A stretch of DNA of 64,000 nucleotides from Argentina anserina (lineage: Eukaryota > Streptophyta > Magnoliopsida > Rosales > Rosaceae): NCBI RefSeq assembly GCF_933775445.1, contig NC_065876.1, forward strand, positions 620,001 to 684,000, in the 5' to 3' direction. The notes below the pieces were generated by a model. It saw nothing but the letters and a program-made list of their open reading frames with translations, did no database searches and was not told the DNA's origin. Below are positions 1 to 12,004 of the stretch, piece by piece. Positions within the stretch are counted from its first letter, which is position 1. The number at the start of each line of letters is the position of its first letter. Made by a program: the position numbers and the translations under genes.

Positions 1-167
1 TTAACCAAGTTTGACTCTTGTTTTTTGAGATAAAGATAAAGGTTGCATTTTCACTTGAAAGATTCATTCTTTAACTGCCTGATATATAATTGTGATTTTG
101 CAGCTTGATTGCTTGAGAAATAGTCTCTTTATGTTGCCATTTGATTTTCTATGATCATAAAATGCAG

Positions 168-669
168 AAACTGAAGACTCGTGTGATTAAAAAGGATGTT
201 AATCCAGAGTGGAATGAAGATCTTACTCTTTCCGTTACGGACCCTTCTATTCCAGTCAAGCTGGTATGTGCTTCATCTATTGCCAACATTTATTATTCCA
301 AGTATTTGTCAATAAAAGAGAATGTTGATAATTTGTTGATGGACGGATGGTGAATTTGTTCCTTGCGGTGTGTAGACTGTGTATGATCATGATACGTTCA
401 GCAAGGACGATAAAATGGGAGATGCAGAGTTCGACATAGTACCTTATATTGAGGCATTGAAGATGGACTATGTAGGAATCCCAAGCGGCACGATTATCAC
501 AAGAGTACAACCTTGCAGGCAAAACTGCCTATCTGAGGAGAGCTGCGTCCGCTGGAGCGAAGGCAAGGTCATCCAAGATCTCTGCCTCAGATTGAAAAAT
601 GTGGAATGCGGTGAAGTTGAAATCCAGTTGCAATGGATCGATCTTCCTGGTTCCAAGGGCTTATCGTGA
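168..669 (+). CDS. C2-domain ABA-related (CAR) family protein, 3' exons only
   Basis: This is the 3' end of a small plant C2-domain protein of the CAR/AtGAP1 family. Those proteins bind phospholipids in a calcium-dependent way at the plasma membrane and help recruit PYR/PYL abscisic acid receptors (family knowledge). Two exons are visible: 168-263 (after an ATGCAG acceptor, ending before GTATGT) and 376-669 (after TGTAG, ending in TGA). Spliced, they read KLKTRVIKKDVNPEWNE, then TVYDHDTFSKDDKMGDAEFD, which are the C2 beta strands and the second calcium-binding loop aspartates. The CAR signature CxxNCLSEES and the ending VECGEVEIQLQWIDLPGS follow. The first C2 strands and the start codon lie before base 1, so the CDS is partial. 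By gene order it corresponds to Arabidopsis CAR3/CAR4/CAR5. No defect is seen in the visible part. Confidence 0.9.
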
Positions 670-2614
670 ACGACCTCTCTGTATGTATGTTTTCTGTCTT
701 ATATATTATATGGGATGCTTGCAAGCTTCTGCCACCTGAAAGCGAATCAAAATGAAGTTGTTTTCGTTCATGGCTGGGTTGGTTTGTTCATATATATGTA
801 TAACAGAACCAACAATGACTGTACTTTTATTAGATTAATGGTTGGTTTTCTGCTTGGAGCTCATGACATGACTTGAACAATTTGGGGCTCTTGTTATCAT
901 ATATACCGAGTATGTTGCATGTACCCCTTTCATATGTTGCTGGTTACATCTCAAGCTTCTAGCTCATCCTCAAAGGAGACTATATAGCATTACAATAAGC
1001 CTTCTTTATACAACTGCAAGTAGTCCATTTACGATGGGTGATATAATTTATGCAGCTCTCTGCTTTCCTCCGTTATGTTTTTAACAGTTCGGTTCATGAA
1101 TTGTTACCAAACATTGATTTGCAAGAAGAGGTTATAAAATCAAATTCATGTAGTGTATATATGATTGTTGTGAACAACAGTCTGCATTTATGCTGCACAT
1201 ACACGCCAAAAAAAGGTGATCCGAGTGGAAGGTTCGCCTTCATCAGAAGTCTCTGAAAGAGAGGTCGCAATAAGGTTTAGTACTACGGAAAATCATCCTC
1301 GTAAATCAAATGATACCACTCTCGGCTATCTTTGAAGCCAGCACCAAACTCAGCTCTATTTATATTAGTCTCCATCTTATTCCTTAATCTAGTCTAGCTC
1401 AACCGGTTATGTAACTATTGGAACTTACAAATGGAAACCTTCAGTTTACAAAAGAATGAACTGAACCAGACAACAAACTCTACCAAGCTTGGGAATTTTA
1501 CCATTGAGAATTGGGAAAATGAAATAAAGATTGCGGCATACCATTTTAAGCTTCAAAAATCTACCGATAAAAAGCGAAAACTAATTGATTTTGCATCAAA
1601 TTGTCGAAATCATCATTGGTTTCACGAAAAATGGGATTCCAGTTGTAGTATCGCTGTATCGGTGCCAAAAATATTCTGTACCAGACTAGTTGAAATTCAA
1701 AGTTATGGTCAATCTTTCTCCCTTTTTAATATGGATGGTGTGTGTGGAAAAAACAAAATCCGACCTCCATTTGCCAGGCGATTTCCAAAGGGCCGCTTCA
1801 TGTGCATATTGGGCCGGGCCTGGTCCGGCACGAGAGTGGAGTATTTGATTTTTCCGTGGGCTTTGTGGAGGCCCATGAATGCTTTAGTGAAAGAATTTCT
1901 TATCTAAAGCTCGAACTTGTGTATTCTCAAAAATTGAGGTTTCAAGACTTCAAGGTAATTATGAAAATATAGACAAGAGTTGTTATTGTGATAATGATTG
2001 AGCCTGCCCTAAATGATTGAGAGGGATATGTGGTGACCAACATGCATTACCCTTCTGTATCAGTCTCGTCAAATTTGCATGCAGCCTTATCTTGTTTGTC
2101 TCTTATTAATCAACCCATTAGGGCATGCCTAATAATGATAAGCAGGCCAATGCCATATGTATATAGCTATTGGATCAAACAGTTAAACTGTATCTTGATT
2201 TCATGCATAATAATGCATTGATGCGTCTGTCGGTTTGGTTAGATTTGATCACAAATCAAACAGCTAGCTTGTCCTTTGTAAATGGCATGTTGCATATGAC
2301 AAACTGATCGATGTCTGCCATAGGTGTCTCTGAATGAATCTCATGCATATAATGTATCTTGGATTTCATATAGTATACGGGAGTGCTCCGAAGTCCGAAT
2401 TATTGAAATTCATGAGATGATTGTTGTTCGGTAAGCTCGATAATATACTATAGGACATACCGTAAACAATGACTAATCTTTAATTATATGCTCAACAGTA
2501 TGAGGTAATATATAGAAAGGCTGCCGGCACCAGAACATTGATACTCAGGACCTAACACCTTATTTCGAAGTTAATAGAACACTGTTACTGCTGATTAGTT
2601 AAGCACGTACAGCA
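670..2614. other. 3' UTR and intergenic DNA
   Basis: The first few hundred bases are probably the CAR 3' UTR. The rest is AT-rich. A 158-codon open frame at 1431-1907 matches no family I recognise and has ordinary noncoding composition. I see no further gene or RNA. Confidence 0.6.
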
Positions 2615-2619
2615 GTGAA

Positions 2620-2756
2620 TGTTGGCATGTATAGTGGCGGGAAACATAATCCGTGTTTTACGGAGTGAATCCCGGAAAGTGAATTCGTAGATTAGTATAT
2701 ATAGGTTGATATGTGTATGAAGAAATCATCAAGTTATATGTTCAATTAATTCCAGT
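2620..2756 (+). repeat. copia 5' LTR
   Basis: 137 bp, beginning TGTTGGCATG and ending in CCAGT immediately before the primer-binding site. It contains a TATATATAGG promoter-like motif near 2697. It is identical to 6835-6971. The usual CA end would be at 2754, but the flanking GTGAA duplication places the integrated end two bases later. Confidence 0.9.
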
Positions 2757-2769
2757 TGGTATCAGAGCC
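2757..2769 (+). promoter_or_regulatory. copia primer-binding site (initiator tRNA-Met)
   Basis: TGGTATCAGAGCC is the standard primer-binding sequence of plant copia elements and lies directly against the 5' LTR. Confidence 0.85.
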
Positions 2770-2869
2770 GTGCTCTGTTTTACCTGGTTTTGGTGTTTGG
2801 AGCTTCCGGTAATTAGTCGGAATAACCGACTGTTTTTTTTTGTTCCCGGCGTCGTCCTCCAGAAGTCAA

Positions 2870-3430
2870 CACGTTGCCGTCTTCCTCGTCGCTCCCGCTG
2901 CTGCAACCTCACCTCCTCGACGAGCGCCGTTCTCCTCGACGAGCGCCGTTCTCTTCGACACAGACGACCTCCGGTTTAGACGACCCACCGACGAGCGCCG
3001 TTATCCACATCACCCACAACCACCACCTCTGCTTCTTTCGGCTCCTCAACCTCACTGCCATTCTCCACAACCTCATCTCCGAATCGACCCGCCGATCCCG
3101 CCGATTCACTGCTCCTCATCTCCGAGACGCCCTCCGGTGGTCCCTCCCTCCGGTGGTCCCTCATCTCCGAGACGCCCTCCGGTGCTCCTCATCTCCGAGA
3201 CGCCGATTCATTCACCCTAGCTCGGAGCCGCCGCTGTCCCTTTCTCTCTGCTCTGCACCTCCATCTCTTTCTTCTCCTCTCCGAAATCTTTCCCGAAATT
3301 TTCCTTCAGAAACCCTACATTTATCTCTCAACCCGACCCGACCCGGCCCACTCTCGACTCGACCCGGTCCGCCGATCCGACCCGGTCCACCGACCCGACC
3401 CGGTCCACCCGACCCGACCCGGTCCGGTAA
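2870..3430 (+). repeat. copia leader with short C-rich tandem repeats
   Basis: This is the stretch where leader plus gag is expected. It is made of C-rich low-complexity repeats. About 3105-3205 holds tandem copies built on CATCTCCGAGACGCC and CTCCGGTGGTCC. About 3335-3425 holds repeated CGACCCGACCCGGTCC units. It stays open in the pol frame, giving a Ser/Pro/Arg-rich conceptual peptide without capsid or zinc-knuckle motifs. It has no in-frame ATG before 3510, so it is probably untranslated leader rather than a gag gene. Confidence 0.65.
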
Positions 3431-3509
3431 GAATCATTTGTCTTTTTCCTTGTCTGTGCATCCTCACTGCAGTGCAAGTGCACCAAAGACCGATTCTTCT
3501 TTAATTGGT

Positions 3510-6500
3510 ATGGCTTTTAATATTTCTCACTCTGGTAGTTCTGATACATGGATTATTGATTCTGGTGCGTCTGATCATATGACTTATGACAAATCTTATT
3601 TTACCATATTATCCCCTCCACCCGTACCCTATGTTACTAATGCTAATGGTGAGCCATTTCCTGTGGTAGGGACAGGGTCTGTTCGTATTACTCCTACCAT
3701 AGAGCTTCACAATGTACTTTATGTACCTGCTCTATCTCACCATTTGATATCTGTTCCCCAACTGAACGCTGACGCTCAGTGCTATGTGACCTTTTTTCCT
3801 ATGTATGTGATATTTCAGGATCTTCTCACCGGACGAGTAATTGGTCGGGGGTATTTGCGGGGCCGGTTGTTTCATTTGGATCTGACGTACGCAGGGGAAA
3901 AACCAGGCGGGCAGTCTCGGACCGCGTTACTCTCCACTTCTGACAAGTTAAGTGAAATTTGGTTATGGCATCGTCGCTTAGGGCATCCATCTTTTAGTAT
4001 TATGAAAAAATCCATGCCCACTTTGTTTATTAATGTGGACGAGTCTTGTTTATGTTGTGAGACATGTGTTTTGGGCAAGAGTCATCGATCAACTTATTCC
4101 CCTAGTAGTTCACCTAAAAGCTTTCTTCCTTTTGAATTAATTCATTCTGATGTTTGGGGACCCTCTAAAGAATCTACTGTCTCAGGCATGCGTTATTTTG
4201 TGTCATTCATTGATGAGTGCACACGTCTTTCATGGATTATTCTTCTTAAAAATAAAAATGAAGTTTTTCCAGCTTTTCGTACCTTCCATGCCACTGTCCA
4301 AACCCAATATAATGCCACCATTCGAGTTCTTCGTTCTGATAATGGGGGGGAATATGTGAATCATGTCTTTCAGGAGTTCTTTAACACACACGGAATTGTT
4401 CATCAAACAACGTGTCCTTACACACCTGAGCAAAATGGGGTTTCTGAACGGAAAAATCGTCATTTACTTGATATGGCTCGGTGTATTCTTTTTAGTGCCC
4501 ACATGCCTAAATACCTTTGGGGTGATGCTGTCATTACTTCCGCCCACCTTATTAATCGTCTTCCATCTCGTGTTCTTCAAGGGAAAGTTCCATATGAGGT
4601 GCTTGCATCTCATATCAAATTACCCTCGTTTCACAATCTTCCTGCCCGTGTTTTCGGTTGTGTTGCTTTTGTTCATCTTCCACAACATCAGCGTTCTAAG
4701 TTAGATGCCCGGGCAGTTAAATGTGTTTTTGTTGGGTACGGCAGCCATCAGAAAGGGTACCGGTGCTACCATCCCCCTACTCGGAAGTACTATGTCACTA
4801 TGGATGTTACCTTTTTTGAGGATATGAGTTATTTTTCCCCTTCTGATACTGCTCTTCAGGAGGAGAATTCCTATTTTGAAGAGCTGTATCATAGAGAGGG
4901 GGAGACAAGTGAGCCAGTCGATATGGTAACAAGATCTGTTGAGATTACCAAAGTGTCAGCCACACAGGCACCACCGGAGGTCGTCACTCAAGAGATTCAG
5001 GCACCAGAAGCTGACAACACAACTGCCCCTCATGTATCTCGTACTACTTATACCCCTGATCAATGCTCTCCTGGTGCAGAAGATCACTCATATGAGGTTA
5101 GTCATTCTATTCAGGCTAATAGTAGACAATATGTTTTGCCAAATAGGTCTACTCGAGGTCAACCAACAAAAAAATATGAACCTACCCTTCAGACTAAATC
5201 CAAGTATCCGGTGGCCAATTTTATATCTACTAAAAGATTATCTAAGTCATATGAGTCATTTGTGAATCAAATATCTACTGTATCAGTACCTAACAAAGTG
5301 CAGGATGCATTGGGCGATCCAAAATGGAGGAAAGCAATGGAGGAAGAGATGGAAGCATTACAAAAGAACAATACTTGGGAGCTTGTACCTCCACCATATG
5401 GCAAGAAGACTGTAGGATGTCGATGGGTGTTTACAGTGAAGCATAATCCAGATGGGTCAGTAAGCCGGTATAAAGCACGCCTAGTAGCAAAGGGGTTCAC
5501 CCAGACATATGGCATAGACTATGATGAGACATTTGCACCTGTTGCAAAGATAAACACTATCCGGGTATTGCTCTCTATCGCTGCTAACTTGAACTGGCCA
5601 CTTAGGCAGTTTGATGTTAAGAATGCATTCCTTCATGGAGAACTAACAGAGGAAGTATACATGGATCTTCCGCCTGGATATGTGGCCACTTCTCCAAGTA
5701 ACTCCGTATGCAGATTGAGAAAGTCTTTGTATGGTCTTAAACAGTCACCTCGTGCTTGGTTTGGAAGATTCTCACAATTCATGAGGAAAATTGGATACGT
5801 GCAGAGTAATTCAGACCACACATTATTTCTCAAACACCAACAAGGGAAGGTAACAGCCCTAATCATATATGTTGACGATATGGTAGTTACTGGTAATGAT
5901 ACTATTGAGGTGGACAGATTACAAAAGCAGCTAGCCACAGAGTTTGAGATGAAGGACCTAGGTACACTCAAGTACTTCTTGGGTATTGAGGTAGCCCGGG
6001 GAAGTGATGGTATCTATCTGTGTCAGAGGAAGTACATCCTTGATCTACTAATGGAGACAGGGATGTTAGATTGCACTCCAATTGATACTCCAATTGAGCA
6101 GAACCATCGGTTAGCAGAGTATCCAGATCAAGTTCCCACTGACAAAGCTCGATATCAGAGGCTAGTTGGACGCCTGATTTATTTGTCACATACCAGGCCA
6201 GATGTTGCATATGCAGTAAGTGTAGTGAGTCAGTTCATGCATAATCCAAGTGTGGATCATATGGATGCTGTTGTAAGGATTTTGAGATACTTGAAGTCAG
6301 CTCCAGGGAGAGGAGTAATGTTTTCTAATCACAACAATATCTTTGAGATTTGTGGCTTCACAGATGCAGACTGGGCTGGAAATGTTACCGATCGGAGGTC
6401 CACATCAGGGTACTATACCTTTGTTGGAGGCAATCTTGTTACGTGGAGGAGTAAGAAACAAAATGTGGTAGCTCGATCTAGTGTTGAAGCAGAATACAGA

Positions 6501-6827
6501 GGTATGGCTCAGGGAGTGTGCGAATTATTATGGCTTAGAAATCTACTAGAAGACTTGGGTATTAAGCCTAAAAGTGCTATGCAGCTGTACTGTGACAACA
6601 AGGCAGCTATTGATATTTCGCATAACCCTGTGCAACATGATCGTACAAAACATGTGGAGGTTGATCGTCATTTTATAAAGGAAAAGCTAGACGCAAAGAT
6701 CATTAGTTTTCCTTTTGTTTCCACAGAAGAGCAACTTGCCGATATGCTCACAAAAGGAGTGTCAAAAAGAGTTTTTTATGATTCACTTAGCAAGTTGGGC
6801 ATGGTCGATATGTATGCACCAACTTGA
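3510..6827 (+). CDS. pol: copia pol polyprotein (protease, integrase, RT, RNase H)
   Basis: One uninterrupted frame, about 1,105 aa from the first in-frame ATG at 3510; the frame is open upstream to 2874 but without an ATG. In order: aspartic protease WIIDSGASDHM (Asp about residue 17); pre-integrase segment with LWHRRLGHPS and CETCVLGK; integrase core with HSDVWGP, RSDNGGEY and EQNGVSERKN, giving the D-D-E triad; reverse transcriptase with KNNTWELVPPP, CRWVFTVK, DVKNAFLHGEL and the catalytic YVDD (about residues 787-790); RNase H with DADWAGN, ARSSVEAEYR and CDNKAAI. It stops at TGA 6825-6827, just before the polypurine tract. No stop or frameshift is seen, so pol looks functional. The missing piece is gag; packaging would need Gag supplied by another element (inference). 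Confidence 0.93.
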   Translation: MAFNISHSGSSDTWIIDSGASDHMTYDKSYFTILSPPPVPYVTNANGEPFPVVGTGSVRITPTIELHNVLYVPALSHHLISVPQLNADAQCYVTFFPMYVIFQDLLTGRVIGRGYLRGRLFHLDLTYAGEKPGGQSRTALLSTSDKLSEIWLWHRRLGHPSFSIMKKSMPTLFINVDESCLCCETCVLGKSHRSTYSPSSSPKSFLPFELIHSDVWGPSKESTVSGMRYFVSFIDECTRLSWIILLKNKNEVFPAFRTFHATVQTQYNATIRVLRSDNGGEYVNHVFQEFFNTHGIVHQTTCPYTPEQNGVSERKNRHLLDMARCILFSAHMPKYLWGDAVITSAHLINRLPSRVLQGKVPYEVLASHIKLPSFHNLPARVFGCVAFVHLPQHQRSKLDARAVKCVFVGYGSHQKGYRCYHPPTRKYYVTMDVTFFEDMSYFSPSDTALQEENSYFEELYHREGETSEPVDMVTRSVEITKVSATQAPPEVVTQEIQAPEADNTTAPHVSRTTYTPDQCSPGAEDHSYEVSHSIQANSRQYVLPNRSTRGQPTKKYEPTLQTKSKYPVANFISTKRLSKSYESFVNQISTVSVPNKVQDALGDPKWRKAMEEEMEALQKNNTWELVPPPYGKKTVGCRWVFTVKHNPDGSVSRYKARLVAKGFTQTYGIDYDETFAPVAKINTIRVLLSIAANLNWPLRQFDVKNAFLHGELTEEVYMDLPPGYVATSPSNSVCRLRKSLYGLKQSPRAWFGRFSQFMRKIGYVQSNSDHTLFLKHQQGKVTALIIYVDDMVVTGNDTIEVDRLQKQLATEFEMKDLGTLKYFLGIEVARGSDGIYLCQRKYILDLLMETGMLDCTPIDTPIEQNHRLAEYPDQVPTDKARYQRLVGRLIYLSHTRPDVAYAVSVVSQFMHNPSVDHMDAVVRILRYLKSAPGRGVMFSNHNNIFEICGFTDADWAGNVTDRRSTSGYYTFVGGNLVTWRSKKQNVVARSSVEAEYRGMAQGVCELLWLRNLLEDLGIKPKSAMQLYCDNKAAIDISHNPVQHDRTKHVEVDRHFIKEKLDAKIISFPFVSTEEQLADMLTKGVSKRVFYDSLSKLGMVDMYAPT

Positions 6828-6834
6828 GGGGGAG

Positions 6835-6971
6835 TGTTGGCATGTATAGTGGCGGGAAACATAATCCGTGTTTTACGGAGTGAATCCCGGAAAGTGAATT
6901 CGTAGATTAGTATATATAGGTTGATATGTGTATGAAGAAATCATCAAGTTATATGTTCAATTAATTCCAGT
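6835..6971 (+). repeat. copia 3' LTR
   Basis: 137 bp, identical to the 5' LTR at 2620-2756. It is followed by GTGAA, the same 5 bases that precede the 5' LTR. Confidence 0.9.
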
Positions 6972-6976
6972 GTGAA

Positions 6977-7993
6977 AGTATCTGGCTAGCTAGTACTTGC
7001 TGGTAGGGAAGAGAATGCTAGAGTTCAAAGCATTATAAGATGATATAGAAGTTTCTGTGGGTCAGGTTATTCAAGTCTCATTCCGGCGTTTTGAAACATG
7101 TAAAAGGGTTTAGGGTTCATAGGATATATATGCGCAATTTTCACGAATCTTGAAAGGAAATTGGACATGTTATGCACATTTTATAAGATCAATCAGTGCT
7201 GTTTGTCTAGCCATTATCATCTTTTCAACAAAATGAACTGGTTTTAGAAACCATTGAAATTTCAGTGGTATGGGGTGGAGCGGGGTCCCAAATAATACTA
7301 ATCAGATAGTTCATCAACATTATCAGTGTTGTAAAGTAATCTGCATATCATATCTTCTTTAATTAAGGTAATGGCAACCAGTTATGTATTATGATCTTAT
7401 ATATCAAGCATTTCATTTAAATCTACTTCGAATCAAATACCTGAGTATATGATCATATGATCTTGTGGTGGAATGTAAATAATGAAAGTGATCGACGATT
7501 GAGTATAAGAAGTGAACATCAGTATAAGATAAAATTAAAGTGATATTGAATCTAATATATTCATGTTTCACGTGCATCATTAGACAATCCATAATCACTT
7601 ATAGAAATAGAAACATTGAGAGATCAGATTTAACAATGGGAAGAGGATTATATACACCGTGGAGTGTAAGAATCAGCGATAATTTTAATACTATAAATCA
7701 GTATCAGCCACTAATATGTGAGCTCCATTATCTATGTTATATTGATTTTAAACAGTCAACTATCAACACAACAGTCAACTAATCAAGTATATATTCAATG
7801 GAAATAAAGATATAATAATTATATGACCCAATTAAGTACAATTAGGTGGTCCGAGAGCCAAATAAATTACTACTCAATCGGTGATTTATAATTTATAATT
7901 TTTTGAAATTATTGTACGTTGCTTACATGAACTAAATAAATAAATAAGTGCATGTTAATTGTTCTATTCAATTTTGCAAGTTTCAATATAATG

Positions 7994-8028
<35 letters not shown>

Positions 8029-11000
8029 TTTAAGTCGCATAAATAACTCAAATGTTATATCGAGTCGTAATCTAACTCTCAACCTCTCACTTAAGAAAGA
8101 GATATTATGTCCCTACATAAAATAATTGACATTGTGGCTAATTAGATTATTATTTAACTGGCTTACCCAAGAAAAGTAATTGTAATTATGACAAAATTTA
8201 CTAAATTTTCTTACATGTATGTGTTTTGATGTAGTTTTTGTTTTTGAAAAATCTAATAAGAAAGTGCCATGTAAAGTATAAACTGCCTATATATTAGACC
8301 GAGTGAGTCTTTACCATTAATTATATTATCAACTATTTAATCACCAGTTAGTTGGTTTTCTTATTACTTATTATTATAAAACACGATATGTTATAAGTAG
8401 AATGTTGTGAAGTCGACTCATGCAAAATTTGTTGTAGCATTTAAATTATTTATTTGGTACGGAGAAAAATAGAATAGATGTTGTACTTAGGTAGGGTGAC
8501 CCTATGAATTTTTTTAAAAAAGAATAAAATTAGTTAATAACAAAGCCCAAAAAATATTATATAAAAGAGTTGAGTTATCGACTTATCGTGAGTTCAAAAG
8601 TGCATCTCTAATTGTGATAATGTAGGTATACATTTTGATACACAAAAATTATGCAATTTTAATGACATATATAAATATTAAACAATATTTTGTTATAAAA
8701 GAAAACATTAAGCAGTAGTAAGTTATAATCTGAATACATTAAAAAATTTCTACTAATCATATTTAAATATACATAATGAAATTTTAAAAAGATGCCGTAA
8801 TTATTGTTTTAGAAATAAAAATTAATCTAAAAACCTAGAATATTAAATTCACGTTTCATTGGTTAATGTAAAAAGTTAAAAAAGTCTATCTAGTGACTTT
8901 TACTCTTCTTTTTGCATTGAAATTTGCCTAACAAACGGCAACATCACTTGTATCTGCTAGTGTCCATACTCTGTAGTGCGCAAAATAGACTCTCTTAACA
9001 ATGATGAAAGTGAATGCAATGGTTCAAGATGTATTTGTTAATGTTCTACTTTTCTTTTTTGAAAAGAATAAATAATGATCGAACGTAGATGTTCATACAT
9101 ATTTCTCAAGCAATCAATTTAAATCAAGAACAATTAAACAATATATTGATCGACGCAAGTCTACACCATTAAATGAGAAAATAATAAGAGTTTGCTGCAT
9201 CAAAGAACGTACAGTACAGTACAAACTAGGGTTTCTATAATCAAACATCTATTTCGAATGAAAAGACTGCGTTAAGTATATTAGATGCATATCGTATCCC
9301 TTTGAAAATTCAGTGTCTATGAGATTTGGGATGGGATGGGGAATCTCTTCAAACGTAGGAATGGAACAAACACAAATGCACACACCCACCTCTGTGTATC
9401 TGTGTGTCTCTCTCTCTGTCTCTTACGATACATGAAAACATGTAGAAAATAAAAGAATTACAGAGACAGAGAGAGAGAGAGAGACGTAGCTGCAAAAGGA
9501 GAAGGTCTGAAAGGAAAGGGAGATACCAGTCGACTATTAGCTAGCTACGGTTAAGATGAATATGAATCCTGACGTGACAAAATCACAAAGCAATGTCTTG
9601 GGAAGGGCCGACCCAACATAACTTAGTGGGGGACAATCTCAACGTTACCTACAACCTACAAAGCAAAACGCTAAAATGATAAAGCTTCTACCTAGATTTT
9701 TATTAGATTTTTATTTTCATTTTTGTTTTTAATATATGCTTCGTATATATATTTGGTTTCTCATAAAGCGAGACTGATGTTGCGCTGGCCTTTTCTTCTG
9801 CAAAATTTAGTGCTTTGTTTTGCATATTGTCGAGTAGCAACTAGCAAGTCCTTCCTTTCTTTCTCTAAATACTTGGAATTGGAAAGAAGGCATCTATGGC
9901 TAGCTAGCTGCCTTACTAGATGACTAAAATCTAAAGCAAAGTTTTGCAATTTGGTTCTCGATCTCTTTCATACAAGTGCGTGCGTGCGTGCGACCATCTA
10001 TATAAAGATTTTATTATATTCTTGGCCGAGCTAAAAAACTAGACCAACCATGTTCAAAGTTTAGGTAGCTAGTACAAATGTGCATGGTCCATAATATTTT
10101 ATATATACCCTCTTGCTTCTCGCCCTCGGCCACTTATCTTTAATTTTCTCTCATCAATTTGTTTTCTTCTTCCTCGACTTCACCTTCTTTATTAATCATT
10201 GTAATGAGGTTTCTCTAATTCTTGGTATATCAATTGGTTTCTTTCACGATCACGATCACGATCATAGATCATTATGCAGCTATATATTATCTTCCAAATG
10301 AAAAGGCGAACTGTTGATGCTCGATATGACATTCGCAACAAGACGTACCTGCTTACATTTGCTCTTCTCATTCGATCATATGCATGTTATCATCATATAA
10401 CGTAGTTAAGACGTTTAAAAATTAGGGTTTAGTATGTGCTCAGACTAGTTGGTTAGACATATATACATAATTACATGTATATGTAAAAAAGATCACTACG
10501 AACATCAATCATAGAATTCGCACGTACTACAGTTACGATGAATAAGTTGTTCGTCATCTTTTCTTCTTTTTGCCAAGTATCTGATGAAGTTCGTCTTATT
10601 GCCAAGTATCATATATCTTCAAACAAACAGAAATTAAGATGATATATAGCTAGAATGAAACTGATACTTAGTGCTTGAGCAACAAAAAGTGTCACTTGAT
10701 GCATGTCGTATGACTCTTATCCAACCTGAAGACTTATATTAGTAGTTTAGTACGTACTAATCTTCGCGTATGGGTGCTGATTATAATTGTGTTCTTTGCA
10801 AGGACAAAAAAATTGGAAAATCCGCATCTTTATGCAGGGATCATGATGATCCTTTCCAGCTTTCCATGGAACACTTTCAATTAACATATATATAAAAGAA
10901 ATTGTTCCGTTTCAAAAAAGAAATTGTTCATAAGAAAAACCAACAAATATCTATTAATTTGAAAAGTCAAGCATACGTATCAAAACAAGTTTCGGCCTTC

Positions 11001-12004
11001 ATGGTTCATACTCGGGTGATTCTAGGTAAAAGTAAATTTTCAACGCTTATTGAAGGGTTCATATAAAGATCGAGCACGAATAAAAATATATATTTAGCCC
11101 TAAACTACGTAATTAAGCTGCACGTACACACACACACATATATATATATACACCTTTTTAGTCTTAATTTTCCTATAAATCCACTCCTTATTCATATCAC
11201 GGCTTCGTCAATAAGCTGACTAGCATTTTATATTAGCATGCATTGAAAAACAAGAATGAACTACAGTTATATTCGAAAGTTCTCATCGATCACGGCCTTG
11301 ATCACTTTAATTTTTAGCCGTAAATAAAGAAAAGTAACAGTTAAAAAGACTTTGGAAATTGTTTCTAAATAGCAATGGAGAGGTATCTTGACCCTTATCT
11401 CCGGCCAGTTTTTAGTGCAGGCCGTATATGATTGAGGAGGCAAAGTATAGTCCTCAGCTATACATGAGAAAAGCCAATACTATCAGAACAATAATTAACT
11501 GGCAATAATAATAGAGGAGTGAAGTCTATAATTCATTTCGATCGGGTGTGGTCTTCCATGCTCTGTATCCATAAAACCCATGCTTAATTTGTTATATATT
11601 TATCATCCTTGTTCATTCTACCGAACTAATTATTAATGAAATACAGGAACATAGTTTGGTTGATAATTACAAACTCACAAATTAAAGGGAGTCATCAAAT
11701 TCTTAAATGTGAAATAGTCTGATTAAGAAAAAAAATATACAGTGGAAGGGAAAGGTGTCTGGAAAAGGGAATGTGTAGTAGAATAAAGGAGATCGATGAA
11801 GAAAGGAGCTAGGAGAAAAGGAAAGGAAGCTTTGGATCGTGACTATTGGAGGGACAATATTCCGAACAGGTCTCCATCAAAATCGAAACCCCATATTGTA
11901 ATGGAGGGCCAGAGTTAGTATGGATATGCCCATATAAGAGCTTTCATATAAGCAAGATCCCCGTATAAAACCAATAGTTGCTGACTGCGGTTGGCAAGTC
12001 ACTT
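6977..12004. other. Gene-free AT-rich intergenic DNA
   Basis: Five kilobases without a recognisable gene. It holds a (TA)n tract at about 7998-8025, (CT)n and (GA)n tracts at about 9409-9421 and 9469-9484, a (GTGC)n run near 9975, a (CACGAT)n run near 10246 and a mixed (CA)n(TA)n tract near 11128-11151. Open frames here are short and have no family resemblance. Confidence 0.6.

Larger units (their letters stand above)
2620..6971 (+). mobile_element. Ty1/copia LTR retrotransposon, gag-less, identical LTRs
   Basis: This is a 4.35-kb copia-type element. Its two 137-bp LTRs (2620-2756 and 6835-6971) read identically base for base. The minus-strand primer site TGGTATCAGAGCC follows the 5' LTR directly at 2757-2769 and is complementary to the 3' end of initiator tRNA-Met. 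A purine-rich tract (GAGGGGGAG, ending at 6834) precedes the 3' LTR. The 5-bp sequence GTGAA flanks both ends (2615-2619 and 6972-6976) and is the likely target-site duplication. Inside lies a single frame with protease, integrase, reverse transcriptase and RNase H in copia order. No capsid domain and no CCHC zinc knuckle can be found between the primer site and the protease. Identical LTRs mean a very recent insertion. Confidence 0.95.

Noticed and set aside
1431..1907. 158-codon open frame downstream of the CAR gene
   Set aside because: No domain, composition or splice context of a real gene; the frame looks like chance in intergenic DNA.
1995..2008. miR171-like core TGATTGAGCCTGCC
   Set aside because: It departs from miR171 after TGATTGAGCC and no complementary arm is visible nearby.
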